A stretch of DNA of 64,000 nt from Pleodorina starrii (Eukaryota > Chlorophyta > Chlorophyceae > Chlamydomonadales > Volvocaceae), in contig BRXU01000042.1 in the NCBI GenBank assembly GCA_030267565.1, positions 372,001-436,000 on the forward strand, in the 5' to 3' direction. Under the pieces are notes generated by a model that had not been told where the DNA came from, searched no databases, and was given only the letters and a program-made list of their open reading frames with translations. Shown in pieces: positions 34,896 through 47,600 of the stretch; position 1 is the first letter of the stretch; every line of letters begins with the position of its first letter. The position numbers and the translations under genes are program-made.

Positions 34896-36735
34896 TATAT
34901 ATGCAATTCAGCTAGGGTTGGGAATGTGCCGAGGATTGAGCGAGTAGAGGATGGGACTGACGGGAAAGGGTATGGGATCGACGGATGAAATTGGAAGAAC
35001 CGACAGCTACTGTTTTTTGTTCTCGATTCCAGTGGCATCTGGCATGTCGTCGGCGTGGCGACTTGATTCGAAGGAAGGGGTTAGCAACATCTTCTGAAAG
35101 CTCCATGTGGCGCACAGGGAAAACCGTTTATTTAGAGCATAATGGGACGGAAATCATTGCACCGCCCACAGACTTCCCGCCTACCCACCCTTTCGTACGA
35201 CTGCCCTTATAACCCACTGTACGACATATATGCACACACTCATTACGCAATCCCAATAGCATATAAACGCTCTTGAAGGGCTTTTTGAAGTGTGTGTCAT
35301 GGGGCCCCCGCTGGAAGCGCTCCGCATCGCCTGGTTTGTTGTGCAGGTTTCCGCTCGTTTATTTTATGATGAGGGCGGTCGTTACTGGCCCAATGGTGCA
35401 TAGAAGGCTGTTCGTTTCGGTTTGAAAATCCGGTTTTAGATGTGGTTTTGTTTGAAGGGCAACTGTCGCCTCAGCAAGTCTGCGCGGGTCCAGTGACACG
35501 TGACGTGGTGCCGAATGCGAAGGGGCGACCCTGGAAAAAGCAAATCCCCCATTCTTGAGTGGATTTGCGCACTGTTAGCAGATATCAAGATGAAAGATTG
35601 CTGGCCTCATCTATCGGGCACCAACGACGTGCAGCCCGACCCCAAGTAAGGGAACTTGAAGCCTTGACCAGCCACAGCGAGAGGGCACATGAACCTGAAG
35701 GTTTTCTGAGTGCAACGCTAGAAAACCAAGGTTTTCTGTGAACTCGTTCACAACTCCTCTGTGAACGAGAGGAGTTGTGCCCTCGTAAGGGCGTTGGTAC
35801 GGCACATGGTGCCAGTTAAGGTGTCCGCGAAGGCGTGCGACGGTGGGTAAGGCCGCAATGGGCCACCCACCCGCCCCTCTCCACAGCTGCCCGGCGGCAG
35901 CCCCAGGCAGGGGAACAAAGCAACAAACCCTTGACTTAACTTGGCTTTGTTTAAGCTGTCAGCTGGGCGTGTTCAACATCCGTCATGGATGTTGAAATTG
36001 TGCGCGTTGTGTTGTGCTCTTCATTCAAACCCCTTCCACCGGCACCAACACGTACACACTGGCATGACGCCCATCCACGTTCTCCCGCCGTCCGGCTTGC
36101 GATGTCACACATACACACGCATTCTCCAAATCGCCCGTCCTGTGCTTCGGCTAGCCCCACCAAGAGGTAACCTGCCGCGTGGTTGGATCCTTGAAAATGT
36201 ATGGCTACCTACTGCGTTGTTGCTGACACGCCAACCTTGCGGCCGCGCGCACACCTGTCGATGGCTGCAGTATAGGTGCCCTGTACTCTTACTTGGTACA
36301 CATCCAGCCCCTACTTCTCCCAGCCCTCCTGTGGAACCCTTGGCGGTCTCGCTGCTTCTTACGCTAGGCGGGGCTTGCCCCCCTACCCACTGCAACCGTG
36401 CACGCTCTTCAAATTGCAAAGCCACATTGCCATGTTCCCCCAGGCGTGAAACCCAGCGAAACGCGGCTCCGCCACTGACACCGCGACCACCGCGACCACC
36501 GCAATCGCCGTTGTCGTCACCTCGGGACATGCGCTGTCCCGTTCCACACCCACTTTCGCCACGCGTCGCGCAGCAATGTGCTGTGTTTTGATGTATCGAA
36601 CGGTATTTGCTGTCTGACCATGTGGGACGGGCTAAGTCCGGATTTCACGCAACCTGTATTTGCTTCGTAGGGTCGCTGGTCATACATGTGAGACCCGCCT
36701 CCGGCTCGGCGTGACGATCGCAGACAGAACTAACC
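34896..36735. other. Intergenic, no recognised gene
   Basis: The convergent 3' ends of the caspase-armadillo gene (plus) and GDPD-1 (minus) lie here. Frames are short and lack motifs. A perfect 12-bp hairpin lies at 35749-35779 (CACAACTCCTCT, 7-base loop, AGAGGAGTTGTG). Confidence 0.55.
35749..35779. other. Perfect 12-bp hairpin, 7-base loop
   Basis: CACAACTCCTCT (35749-35760), loop GTGAACG, AGAGGAGTTGTG (35768-35779). It lies about 850 bases past the caspase-armadillo stop codon. GTTTTCTG/GAAAACC repeats stand just upstream. No function can be assigned. Confidence 0.9.
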
Positions 36736-38210
36736 TCAGCCGCCACCATCGCCACCGCGGCCGCCGCTGGCGGGCGGGAGCCCACCGTCGTCTTTACCTC
36801 GGCCCACGCCCGCCGCGTCTCCCAGTGGCGCCTCCGCCGAGTTTGCGCCGCCGCCCGCAGCGGTGGCGGCGCCGTCGCCCCTCCGCGTCGCCAGCCACCG
36901 CAGCAAGCGCGACGGATGGTCGGTGCAGAGCGCGTTGGCGCCAGCTGCCGTACATTCCTGGAAGGCCGCCTCATCGTTGATGCCGCCGTACAGGATCACA
37001 GACACGCCTCTGCGCCGTACCGTGTCGGGTGTGCAGGGCGCGGCAAGGGGTCGTACGGCAAAACCAGGGGCCAGCAGCGTCAAACTGCCAGCTGGGGGAC
37101 GGCGACCCACCCGACCCGGTTCCGTGTCCCGGGTTTCCGCAAACGGATTGTCAGCGAGATACTGGCAACGGCTGCAACGCTCCAATTCAGCGATAACACT
37201 GTGTGTATAGGCAAATCGTCAAAATGTCTAGCCGACAAGAACCAAAACCGGCGGGTAGTGCATGTGATATCACAGTCGAAGGCAGGTAGTCGGCACGCGT
37301 CCAAGCATAGAATGCCACGAGAAGATCCGAGCAGGTAAGATATGGGTCTGGCGGAGCTTGGAGGCAGCGCCCACGCACGGGGACCGAGAACGGGTGCGGA
37401 GGAGCAGTACCATGCCCACCTGGCGTTCAGGTCCCGGAAGAAGCCCGGTAACACCAAGCTCGGGCGAAGCCAGTGAGAGAGCGGAAGGCGCCGGGGTATG
37501 ATGATTGCGCTCTCGTAGACATGGACGTCGTGGAGCCGGCCGGCGCAGTATGCGGCCAGCAGCAGAAGCGCCCGGGGTGCGGAAGTGAAGAGCGGGATTC
37601 GAGGATTCGCTGTGTACAGGCCGGAATTGTTGGAATGTAGGAAGCTGCCCCAGAGTATCAGCCGTTCGCGGCCATAGTGAGCAACGAGGTCGCTGACTAC
37701 GCGGACGAGCTGTTGCGAAGGCACCTTCAGGTCAATTTGAATTGCCTTATCAGGGAACGCCGCGAAAACCTCCTCCAGAAGAGGTATTCGCGTAAAGTTC
37801 AAGTCCTGCGCATCAGCTGTCGTCCTTTGTCCCGAAATCTGCAGTCGCGGCAAGTCAGCGTAGTCGAACTCCGAAATGGTCTTGCCATGGAAAGCCCTTC
37901 CTGCCAATCGGCCAAGCTCCTTGTCGTGGAATACAGCTGCCCGGCCATCGCGTGTAAGCTGAACGTCCAGCTCCAGCAAGTCGACACCAATTGCAGCGGA
38001 ATTCCGGAACGCTGACAAAGTATTCTCTACGAAGCGCTTCCCGGAGACATCGCGTTCCAAGTCACCACCACGATGGCTATACACAAATAATGGGAATGTT
38101 ATGGGTGGCGTCTGCGGTGGCAGCTGGCCATTCTGCGTTGGAAGTGGGCATCGCGTGGGAGCGGTCCAAGACAAGTAACGATATGCAACCTGCGCCAGCA
38201 GTGAGGCCAT
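36736..38210 (-). CDS. Glycerophosphodiester phosphodiesterase 1 (GDPD family)
   Basis: Two exons (38210-37420 and 37009-36736) join in phase 2 to give 354 residues. The first in-frame ATG, at 38210, is taken as start. The GDPD catalytic signatures are intact: YSHRGG (His46), VENTLSAF (Glu62), ELDVQLTRDG (Glu80, Asp82) and VFHD (His95), followed by IPLLEEVFAAFPD and IQIDLKV. The splice junction rebuilds FFRDLNARGVSVILYGGIND, a conserved GDPD C-terminal stretch, and GANALCTDHPSRLL follows. The C-terminus is a Gly/Ala-rich tail. The enzyme would hydrolyse glycerophosphodiesters to glycerol-3-phosphate and an alcohol, in phospholipid turnover and phosphate recycling. The N-terminal part up to residue 40 could be a targeting or anchor sequence, but no clear signal peptide is seen. 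GDPD-2 lies upstream on the same strand. Confidence 0.85.
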
Positions 38211-39515
38211 TTTCGAAGACGTCAAGTATTAGATAAGGACGTGCTTATACGCGCCGAGGTGGGGCCGAGGTCAGGCCAAGACCCACGGGCCTGCCGTACG
38301 GTACGTCACTTGCACTCGATCGAGCCCCTCGTTCATTCCGTGTTCCGCCGACTGCAGATGGCCATATACAAAGAGTGTATTGCACAGCATTCTGAAAGAA
38401 GACGCTTCAGAGGCCCCGAAGGGACAGCGAGAAACCCCCATCACTTACACCATCAGCCCCGGCGGCACACGGACGGACGGTAAGGAGCAGAGCACCTTTC
38501 AGGGTGCCGGACCGGACCTCTGGCTTACGACCGCCTTACCAAGTATCCCACACAATGGCACCCCTCTCCGACATCAGTTTGTAGCGATGCTCATCGTGCA
38601 CGTGATCCAGCAGCTTACATTTTACGAGTGCCACGTATCCCTCCGTGCGGTCCTACATACTCGACGGCACTCAACGTTTTAGTGTGCTGCCGTACACGCG
38701 CCTCCTTTCCGCACCCTAAGGAGCCGATCTTTCGTCCTTTCGCGCAGCGCCGTCCACCAGCCCTCCAACTCCCTCTCAACTCAGACTCCGGCCATGCACG
38801 CCGGCAATCAAGCACAACCTGTGCCGCCGCCCGCCGCTTGCCACCTTAAAAACCCGGTTGCAACACCTCATTACGCACCACGCCACGGCCATTGTACGGA
38901 AACCCACAAGAGAGAAAACAACTCCAGCTTCGTAACGCCATCGGATTTGCGCCTCTTGCCACCATCGAACACCTGAAAGCAACCCCCTCGCCAAGACACC
39001 GTTTCGATAATCACTTTCCCCTACGATGTTGTCCTGTTGTCACCCACCGGTACCCTGCAGTGCTCACGCAGTTTGGAGTGTGCCGCGCGGGCCGGCGAAG
39101 TCTTGGGCCCCTTAACACCCCCCATTAAGCGCTGTCATCTCAACATGTTTTCACTGCTCCAGCCCGTCAACTTCCCGTTGAGGTCTGCGGCATGCTACAC
39201 ACCGCCGCCCACGCACTCCGGAAAACCTAACACCTACCGCACCACCCCAACGCCGCTGCCCCCCGGCCCCCGTGGACGCGGCAACAATATCTCATCACGC
39301 CTGGGTCAGGTCGACCGGGCAAAAAGCTAGGGTTCGTTGGGCGCGTCGCCGCCGTACCGGCCCGACTTTTACACAGCATCACGCAACGCTTCACCACACT
39401 GCCGCCGCACGTCTCAATGTGATACGGTCTCCAAAATCCCCGGTACGGCCGCCACTCTCACGCGCCTTCATTTCCCCGGTGCGGCGGTTTGAGGGGCGCT
39501 GCATTTGGCCACCGG
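38211..39515. other. Spacer between GDPD genes
   Basis: It holds the promoter side of GDPD-1 and the 3' side of GDPD-2. A minus-strand TGTAA (plus TTACA near 38617) could be a polyadenylation signal for GDPD-2, but is 0.9 kb from its stop. No other gene was recognised. Confidence 0.5.
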
Positions 39516-42500
39516 CTAGGGCGCCGGATCGGGTGGCGGCGCCGTCAAGGGAGCCAGCTGGCGGCAGCCGCCGTCGCCGCCTCCGCCAGCGGTGCCACCT
39601 CGCAGGAAGGCGATGAGGCGGGAGGGCGCGTCGGTTGCGATGGCGTTGGCTCCGCTGCGCCTGGGGGTAGGTAGCACAAATGGTGATATCGCGGCGACGG
39701 GGCGCAGGCGACGTCAGTGAACCGAAAGGGGGGAGGAGCCACACACGAAGGTGGGGAGAGGAACGCTGAAGTACGGCTCCAGCACCCTGCCGCAAATCAA
39801 TGCCACATCACATGTACGGCACCCAGCCACACCGCCGCCGTGTTCACCCCGTCGGCGCGGAATACGATAAACTGGCATTTGTAAACGAAACACAGCAACG
39901 CCCGCCCGCCCGCCCACCCGCATGTGCCTCGCACCATGCCTAGCGAAAGAATATGAAAAGCGAAGTATCAAACACACACGCACGCACCCACCTGCAAACT
40001 TCGAACCTCCGCTCGTCGTTTAAGCATCCAAACAGCACCACAGCCACCCCGCGACGATTCAACTCCGCGAACCATCCCGGATCAGTCAAGTAGTACGTCA
40101 GCCGTACGCCCCGCCTGCAGCTGCCGCGGCCGCCGCCGTCACCGGCGACGTCGCCGCCGCCGCCCCCGCTTGGACCGTCCTGCCGCTCGTCCACATCGCT
40201 TCCGCCGTCGCCGCCACTGCCGCCGTCGCCGCTATCGCAATCTCCGGGGCCTTTGCCAGCAGCAGCTGCTGCTGCTGTTGTTGCTCCCGACAATGGAAGC
40301 TCCAGCCGCCGATGCCACCGCTGCCGCCGCTGCCTCCTGCGGCAGTTCACGCTGAGGTCGGTGAGGTGAAGGCGCCATGGCACCACGATTGCCGACTCGT
40401 AGATGTGCAGGTGACGCAGCAGACCCAGTTTGTAGGCGGCCTGCGGGAATGCGGGGGACGGAGGTTTGGGGGCGGGTTTGGGGGCGAGAAGGAAGGGGGA
40501 TTTTGGAGGAAGCTTACCAGCATAGGACGAGATAGGCCCTCCAGCCCACCTGGGTTCGAGACACAAGTCCGGCAAGCGACCCACCCGTTATCTCCTCATC
40601 CCCCGCAAGCCGCAACCTTCCCCACTGACCATCATGATCAGCGCACGTTGCATGGACGCAAAGAGCGGCACTCGGGGGGCGGCGGCCAGGCAGCGCGCGG
40701 CGGTGGTTTGGCGGAAGGAGCCCCACAGTAGCCGGGCGCTGCGGCCGGGGTGGCGAGTCAGCAGCTGCGCCACGGCAGCCACCAGGCGGGGGTCATCCAC
40801 CTTGATGTCGACCTGGAGGGCAGGGAGGGCAGGGAGGGCAGGGATGGGGAGGGAGGGGGAGATGATATGAGGGGAGAGAGAGAAGGGAGGGAGGGGGAGG
40901 GAGGGGGAGGGAGGGGGACGGGGAGGGGGAGATGATAAAAAGGGGAGGGGGACGGAGGTGGACAGCAAGTGTGAGATGTTAACAGGGGCCGAGGGAGTGG
41001 AAGGAACAAGGAAGGGAGGAGTAAGGTGTGGTCGTGGGTGGCTGGCGGGATGCGAATGCGCTACCAGGGAGGGTTCTGGACAACTTACATCCGCATTGAA
41101 AACTCCTGGATTGAAACGAAGTTTGTCGTGCAGCCTGTACGGCACGCACGTACCTGAACAGGCACGTCGGGGAAACGTGCAAAGACGTCTTCCAGTAGGG
41201 GGATGCCGTCGTACTCGTACGACACAGGTCGAGGCGACCAGTGAGGGACGGCGTGCCCACACCCATTGCTGTCGCCGCCGCCCCCACCGTCGCCGCTGCA
41301 GCCACAGGAGCTCAAATCCGCTTCCCCTTTCCCTTTCCCTTTCCCTTTCCCGATCCCTTTCCAGGTGGACCCATCCCCAGGGGTGACCCTCATGAAGCTC
41401 CCATCGTGGGTGTCACAGCCACTCCCAGCAGCCCGGCCACACTCGCTGTCACTGCCGCAAAGCTCGCCGTCGCCGTCGCCGCTGCTGCTGTCGACGCTGC
41501 CACCGGCGCCGCTGCCGCCATCTCTTATGCTGGTGGCAGCACTGCTGCTGCTGCTGCTGAGGGTGTGGCAGCTACTGCCGGAATGCGAGCCGGCGCTGAT
41601 TTCATAACAGCTGCCGTAGCTCGAATCACTGCTGCTACAGCGGCTACAGATTGTGCTGCCGCTACTGCCGCCACTATTGCTGCCGCCACCGCCGCCACTG
41701 CCGACACGATAGCTGCCTTCATTGCTGTCGCCGTTCCTCCTGCTATCGCCACCGCCGAAACATGATTCAGGATGCTGGTCACCGGGGTTGTTGGGGTGCG
41801 CGTCGGAGCTGACGGCACCTGCAGCCGGGGTCGCTGGCGGCGCCGTGACGGAGCTTGCCGTACTGCTGTGTCGTACAATGACGACTTCTCGGAGTCCCGT
41901 GCACGTCGGCGAACGTCTTTCATCGCCGTCAATTGAGCCGCAACCGGCATCACAGTCCACACCGGACTTTTTGGGTCCGCGGTAGCCTTGACTGGCGCCG
42001 GTGCCAGCACGGGTGCCGCCGCTTGCTGCAGCCGTTGCCGGAAGCTCCGCTTCTGATGATAGGCCGTTGCGCCGCTCGGAAAGGACCGTTGATGAATCCT
42101 GGAGAACGAGGCTTGGAGGGCGGCACGCAAAGCAGAATAAGGCGGAGCGACGGTATGGGGCCGGCCGGACGCGTCCGAGAGCCGTCGCTTGCTAACACGT
42201 CTCCAGCACGCGCTGGCACTGGCAACAGGTGCAGCCTCCTGACCACAACACACTCCACAACACAAAACAGCGTCCACGTCCACCGGCGTTTACTATCGCG
42301 ACGCCGTTCTTCCTATCGCAAGACGCACCTGCTGCACGTCCCGTACGACATGCACGATGACCTGGTCGCTCGTACCGGCGGCCCGCGTCGCGGGGCTGTC
42401 GGCGGCGCGGGCCCGCCGCCGGCGCCAGCCGCCGGCGCAGCCGGCCCCGCCCCCACGGGCCTTATGTCCTCTAAACATGCTGCTGCCCGGCTGCGGCCGC

Positions 42501-44624
42501 AGTCGGGGTAGCTGTGCGAAGTCCAGTTCGTGTATGCGGAGCTGGCGGAAGCTGGGGCCGCACATCCGCTCCAGCGAGGTGTCGTGGAACACCACCACGT
42601 GCCCATCACGTGTGAGCTGGGGGAGTACGGCAATGCAAGTACCGGTCCGTCAGAGGGGGCAGATCACACAGGCACCGGCAGGTTGAGAGCGTTACTAAGT
42701 AGGGAGGGTGACGAGGACTGAGTAGTGGTAACCAGGAGTATTGCGGCGCGGCGCAAGTGGCTGCTGCCGATGCTAGGAATGCAGGCCCACACCCGCTGTT
42801 TGCCACTGTACGGCTCCATGGGCGCATGGGGCACCGGCAGTGATCGCATCGTACCTGGCGCACCAACGCTCCACTCACGCGAACAGACAAAACAGCGCGG
42901 CGCGAGCTGCGCCCCTGCTCCCTGCACCCTTTGTATTTCTGATCCCTCCACACAGGCATGCGCCCCGACTACCCCGGAAGTTCAACCGTCCAACCCGGGG
43001 CCATCTCAACGAACCCCAACCACCTCCAACCGCCTCCAACCGTACCTGCACGTCGAGTTCCAGGAGGTCCGCCCCAGCCTCCACGCTGTGCTGGAAGGCC
43101 TGGAGACCCGCGGGTCGGTGGTTGAGTGGGTGCCATGCGAATGGGACAGTGGGTGCCGCGTGGGCAGGTGGCAATGAAGTACGGTACGACAAACGGCAGG
43201 TCAGTGGCCCGCGCACATGCCCGGGGACGCGCCAACGTGAAGGGGCCAGCGGCCAAGCAAGGGGAGGCCGTGGGATGCAGGTTTGCCGCTCGCTGAAACA
43301 GGGACGGGTTGCTGGCGGCGGTGTTGTCGGTGCCCATTGGGTCAGAAGCCTGATTGCCGCAGCCGGCGGACGGCGGCGACGGGTTTGGTCTACCGCACAT
43401 ACATTCGTACAACCCGCTAGAAGGAAAGAGCCCAAAGGCACGGTAAGGAGCTCGTGGCGAGCAGATGCCTCTGTATCGCCTTTCCACCGTGTTTCCAATA
43501 TTCGATACACTCATGCGCCCTTCCACCGTGTTCCGCGCCCCGAGACTGAATCACAGGCGCCAGCCCGCCGTCCCTCGTCTCTCGCAGCCGTGCACGGCTT
43601 GCCGTGGACATGGGCCCGGCAGCACCCAACTGCGGGCAGCCCTGACCCCTGACCCATGGGTCACGACCACGCAACACCACCAAAAACCCACCGTCAGCGT
43701 GTTTTCGATCAGCGGTAGTCCGTGACTGCACGCGAAGCAGCCGCAGACCGCCGCCGGCGGCCCAGGCCGGACGGCTGCCGCCGGACCGACCCCTGGGTCA
43801 TGACCTGCCACTCCTGCGATCCCACCACCACCCGCCGCGCCGCAGCCCCCGGCTCCGCCATCGCACTCCGTCCCGACGATGACACCGACGCCGCCGCACT
43901 GCGGTTTAGACAAGTTACCGTCGGTGGCCAGCAAGTGAATGCACCGCGTCCCACCGCCGGCGACCTTTGCCGCCGCCACGGCCGTCGTGGCGTTCTTTGC
44001 GGCAGCCGCAGCAGCAGCGGCAGCAGCAGCAGCGCCGGCGACGGCGCTGAGGCGCCCGCCGCCGCCGCCGGCCAGCGGACGGTCTAGGCAGCCGCCTCGG
44101 TGGCTGTAGACGGCGATGGGAAAGGCGATGCGCGGCGTCGGGTGGGGGGTGTAGCGCAGGGTTTGCACCGCCGCCTGCTGCTGCTGCCGCTGCTGCGTCT
44201 CAGACGTACCGGAGGAGGTGACTGTTGGGGAGTCGGCGCCGGTGCTGGCAGGCGCCAGAGGGGCGGTTGAGGTGCGGCATGGCCAGCGCCAAACCCAGGG
44301 CCAAGGCCGGAGCGCGCCGGACGGTATCGCCTTCAGGTCTAAGTCCCTTGTGCGCTCCTGCTTATTGTGTGTTGCTTGGGGTTCTCCCTGCTGCTGCTGC
44401 TGTCGGTTCTGCGCCCGGGCCTGAGGATCGTGCCTCTGCTCCTGAGGCTGCTGCTGCGGACCAGCAGGAACAGGAGCAGGAGGAGGAGGCGGTGGTGTCG
44501 CGGCGGCAGGGTCGCCCGGCCGGGTGCGGAAGGCAGTGCCGATGGGGTCGGGCCCTACCAGCAGCGGGTGCAGGTACAGCAGGTAGAACAACATCCCCGC
44601 GTAGAACAGCACCGACCAGGCGGC
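39516..44624 (-). CDS. Glycerophosphodiester phosphodiesterase 2 with large inserts; 5' end unresolved
   Basis: Seven exons are resolved: 44624-43692, 43099-43046, 42616-42329, 42098-41154, 40812-40630, 40440-39992, 39660-39516, together 998 residues in one frame. A strong acceptor (CTCTCTCCCTCAG) at the upper end shows that at least one upstream exon with the start codon is missing. It begins with a membrane segment (SVLFYAGMLFYLLYLHPLLV). A Pro/Gln-rich stretch follows, then YSHRGG, a poly-Ala insert, LIENTLT|AFQHSV and ELDVQ|LTRDGHVVVFHD: all GDPD catalytic motifs are present but split by introns. The 42098-41154 exon adds about 290 residues of Ser/Gly-rich low complexity with a (Gly-Lys)n run before IPLLEDVFARFPD. 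The end matches GDPD-1 (AAYKLGLLRHLHIYESAIVVP, WFAELNRRGVAVVLFG, GANAIATDAPSRLIAFL). It is probably a membrane-anchored GDPD, a diverged tandem paralogue of GDPD-1. Confidence 0.75.
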
Positions 44625-47600
44625 CTGAGGGAGAGAGACAGGTTGGGGGAGGGCGGGGATGGGTGCGCCGCCGATGCGGCAGCTGCCATGCTGAACCTCC
44701 ACAGGCCGTGTTCAATTCGCGTGTGCAGCGGAAGCTTCCGCAGGCCTTTGTTGCTGCAATTTGGAAATACGGCCAGTTGTACGACACGGTACGACACCAT
44801 ACAGATGAAGGTATACGTGCTACGATGCCGTGGATCATCTTGGGCCCAGACACGTCATCGTGGTTTTACATTTGCAGCGGAGGTGTGTGATGTGGTCTGA
44901 ACCCAGCGTGTCGCAGGGCCTCTGGTGCCGTACCGCAGGGCAGTGCCTCATCTTACGTGAAAAGCATACGACACATGTGCATAGCTTCGACAGCACACAA
45001 CGACACAAGGCAGCGCGTTGTGGTCGATCCGCGGTGGTCATGCATCACGGTGTGGGTAGTCGTACGTGAGCTCACCACGAGGGGGCGCACAAACGGCGAC
45101 CGGAGGCAGGGCGATAAGTTGGATAGCTCCAGAACCATTGATGGCGAACGAATAAGTGTACGGATCGACGGGAGTCTGGTTACCCGGCTGTTGTCGTACT
45201 CGCCGCCGTGCGCGCGCACTCGCGTATGTCTGGGCTGCGGGCCGCAGCGGCGGGCGGCAGCTGCTCGAGGGAGGGTACCGTAGCGGCATGGTCACATGGA
45301 GCAATCGACAAGCAGGGCGCCGGTGGGAGAGAACTGGGTGAGGTGAATGGGGCCTTAGCCTGCACAGTCACCCGGTGCGTGAAGGCAGGTCAGGGACGGC
45401 CCGGCGAGATACAGCGCGGCACAGCAGCGCGATACGGCTGTGCCCGCACGCAGGACTACGCGGACGGGACTCAGTCCACCAAACCACACGCCACTGTTGT
45501 TGCTGCCTGCATCTCAGGCGCAAGATCACAAGCACGGGCGCGGTCTCAATTTACACGGCTTTCACTCGATTTGACGGTTTAGAGGCTGTGTGACCGACTG
45601 CTGTTTGGCTTTAGGCTGTGTGGCCTTCAGCTATGCGGCCTACAGGCCCCGCCTTACCTCAATTCGACCCGTGGGTCGCCTCCACAGTCCCCCTGCCTCC
45701 CCCAGCGTGGAAATGCGCGGGAGGAGCTGTTCCAGCCACGGCGCTGCAGGCTGGTACAGCCGGTCAAAGGAAGGTCGACAAACCTCTCGTCAGCATCAAG
45801 TGACGGATGTCTGCGTGTCCTGTTCTGTCTGCGAGCAACTCAACTGCGCTCACCAGGCCGGCGCGAGCGGGACCTGCTGATGAGACGCACCGATGTGTGC
45901 AGGCGGCGCCCCAGCGCTGTGCTGAGCTTAGGCGCTGCCAAGCTGGCGAGGCAGTACCGGTACCTCGCCCGATGTCACATCCCGATGTGCCGCCATCAGC
46001 GATCTGGGGGAGACTGCACGTGTGGTCGCGCTTCGTGGGAGCGGCCGCCGTGGGGTGCGGAGACTGGGACAGCGCAAGCGGCGGACGCAAGCGGCGGACG
46101 GAATGGGTCTGCTTGCGCAAAACGTCTCGAAGCGAGAAGGGACACCACTTGATCCGCCTCCGGCATACGTTCAACAATGATGGAAATTTGAATTAAAAGG
46201 GTTTTTTGTGGCATTTGAGCGCCTGCCCTCGCGGCTGGAGGGAACCGCTAGATGGCCGTCTGTCAGCGTGTCAGGCACCGGATTTTGCGCCCGCGTTTCG
46301 TGCCCTGACAGATGATGGGAGCTGCGGCCTTCTTGGGTCAAGGACTTTAATGATCGAACAGTACATCTGCCTATTGAGGCCATCAATTGCTTGTGTTCAT
46401 GTTCATACATTGCGCAATTGACGACGACAGTGCGCCCACCTCTGCTGTCCGCGAAAGGAGCCGGCCAGCAACCCAAGTATACTGCTGGCGGTGTTTGAGG
46501 GCGTATCCAGACACGCATCTGTATTTATTCAGGATTGTCATAGTCAGTGGCTTCGTACATATGTTGGACGGGTCCAGGTCTCCAGGAAATACATCGTCTG
46601 TAATCACGACGCACATAGACGTAAATCGGACCATAAGGCGCTCGTCTGTAGGCGGTCGCGTGTCTATGATCGTCTATAAACGACAGAGACGAGGAGCCCG
46701 GGATGAACACATTGATATCCCACCGCACACATTCTCCGCATCGTCGATTCGCTGTCGTATCCGCCTGGTGATGCTGCACAGTGCTGCGGCTGTGCCAAGC
46801 CTTCGCGGGGGCCATCAGCGCTCTGACAGCAAACGGCGGGACTGAGGGGCACTTTTCGTTGTTCGTTGCGGGCACGATTGGACGAAACAGCCGCGATGAC
46901 ATTCGCAATTGGCCGGCCCCGCCTGCTGCGGCTCCAGGCATGCAGCAGTAACCGGCGAGACATTCTCAAAGACCCAAACCCCGCCCAGCAACGATCAGCG
47001 TCCCCATCACCCCCGACTGCATGCCAAGCAACAAAGCGAACTATTTAGTCATCAGCGGCCGTTGTTCCGTTGCTCCGTTGCACGAACAACGCGCTGCTCT
47101 GCTCTATCTGGAGCCGCCGGGCAACAGCGCATCCTTAACCTGACGCGGTGGAGGTGCCCTCCACCCACAACACCGTCATGGACGGCGGTGCCGCGCGCCA
47201 CCACAAAATGTATAGATTAGATCTTCACATTATGGCATATCCTACGGCAGGCGGGCGGAGGCGACATTGCCGGTGTACCGGTACTCTTCGAAGTTGTGTT
47301 GGCGAGGGTTGGCGGTATTGGCTTGCCTTGTTCTATAATATAAAAGCAGTCCCTTTTGGCTGGGTTCCTCAACCATGCACCTGTTTCGGCAGCGTACAGT
47401 ACGTCGGTTAGAGGGGGATGCGGCAAAGGGCCGGGCAGCGGCTGTTGCTGCCACCAAGCAACGCTTTGCTTGACAGCGTGTGGCTGGCGGACTGTACTGT
47501 GTCGCCCCCCATATATCCGGGAGGCGCTGTTCGTTGGAAGCGGCCCGCACCGACTCCATTGACGTGTCGTCGCTGCTGCTGTCGTTGGCATACGAACGCC

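Noticed and set aside
41241..41765. 174-codon Ala-rich plus-strand frame
   Set aside because: It is antisense to the Ser/Gly-rich GDPD-2 insert, and Ala/Thr richness is its mirror.
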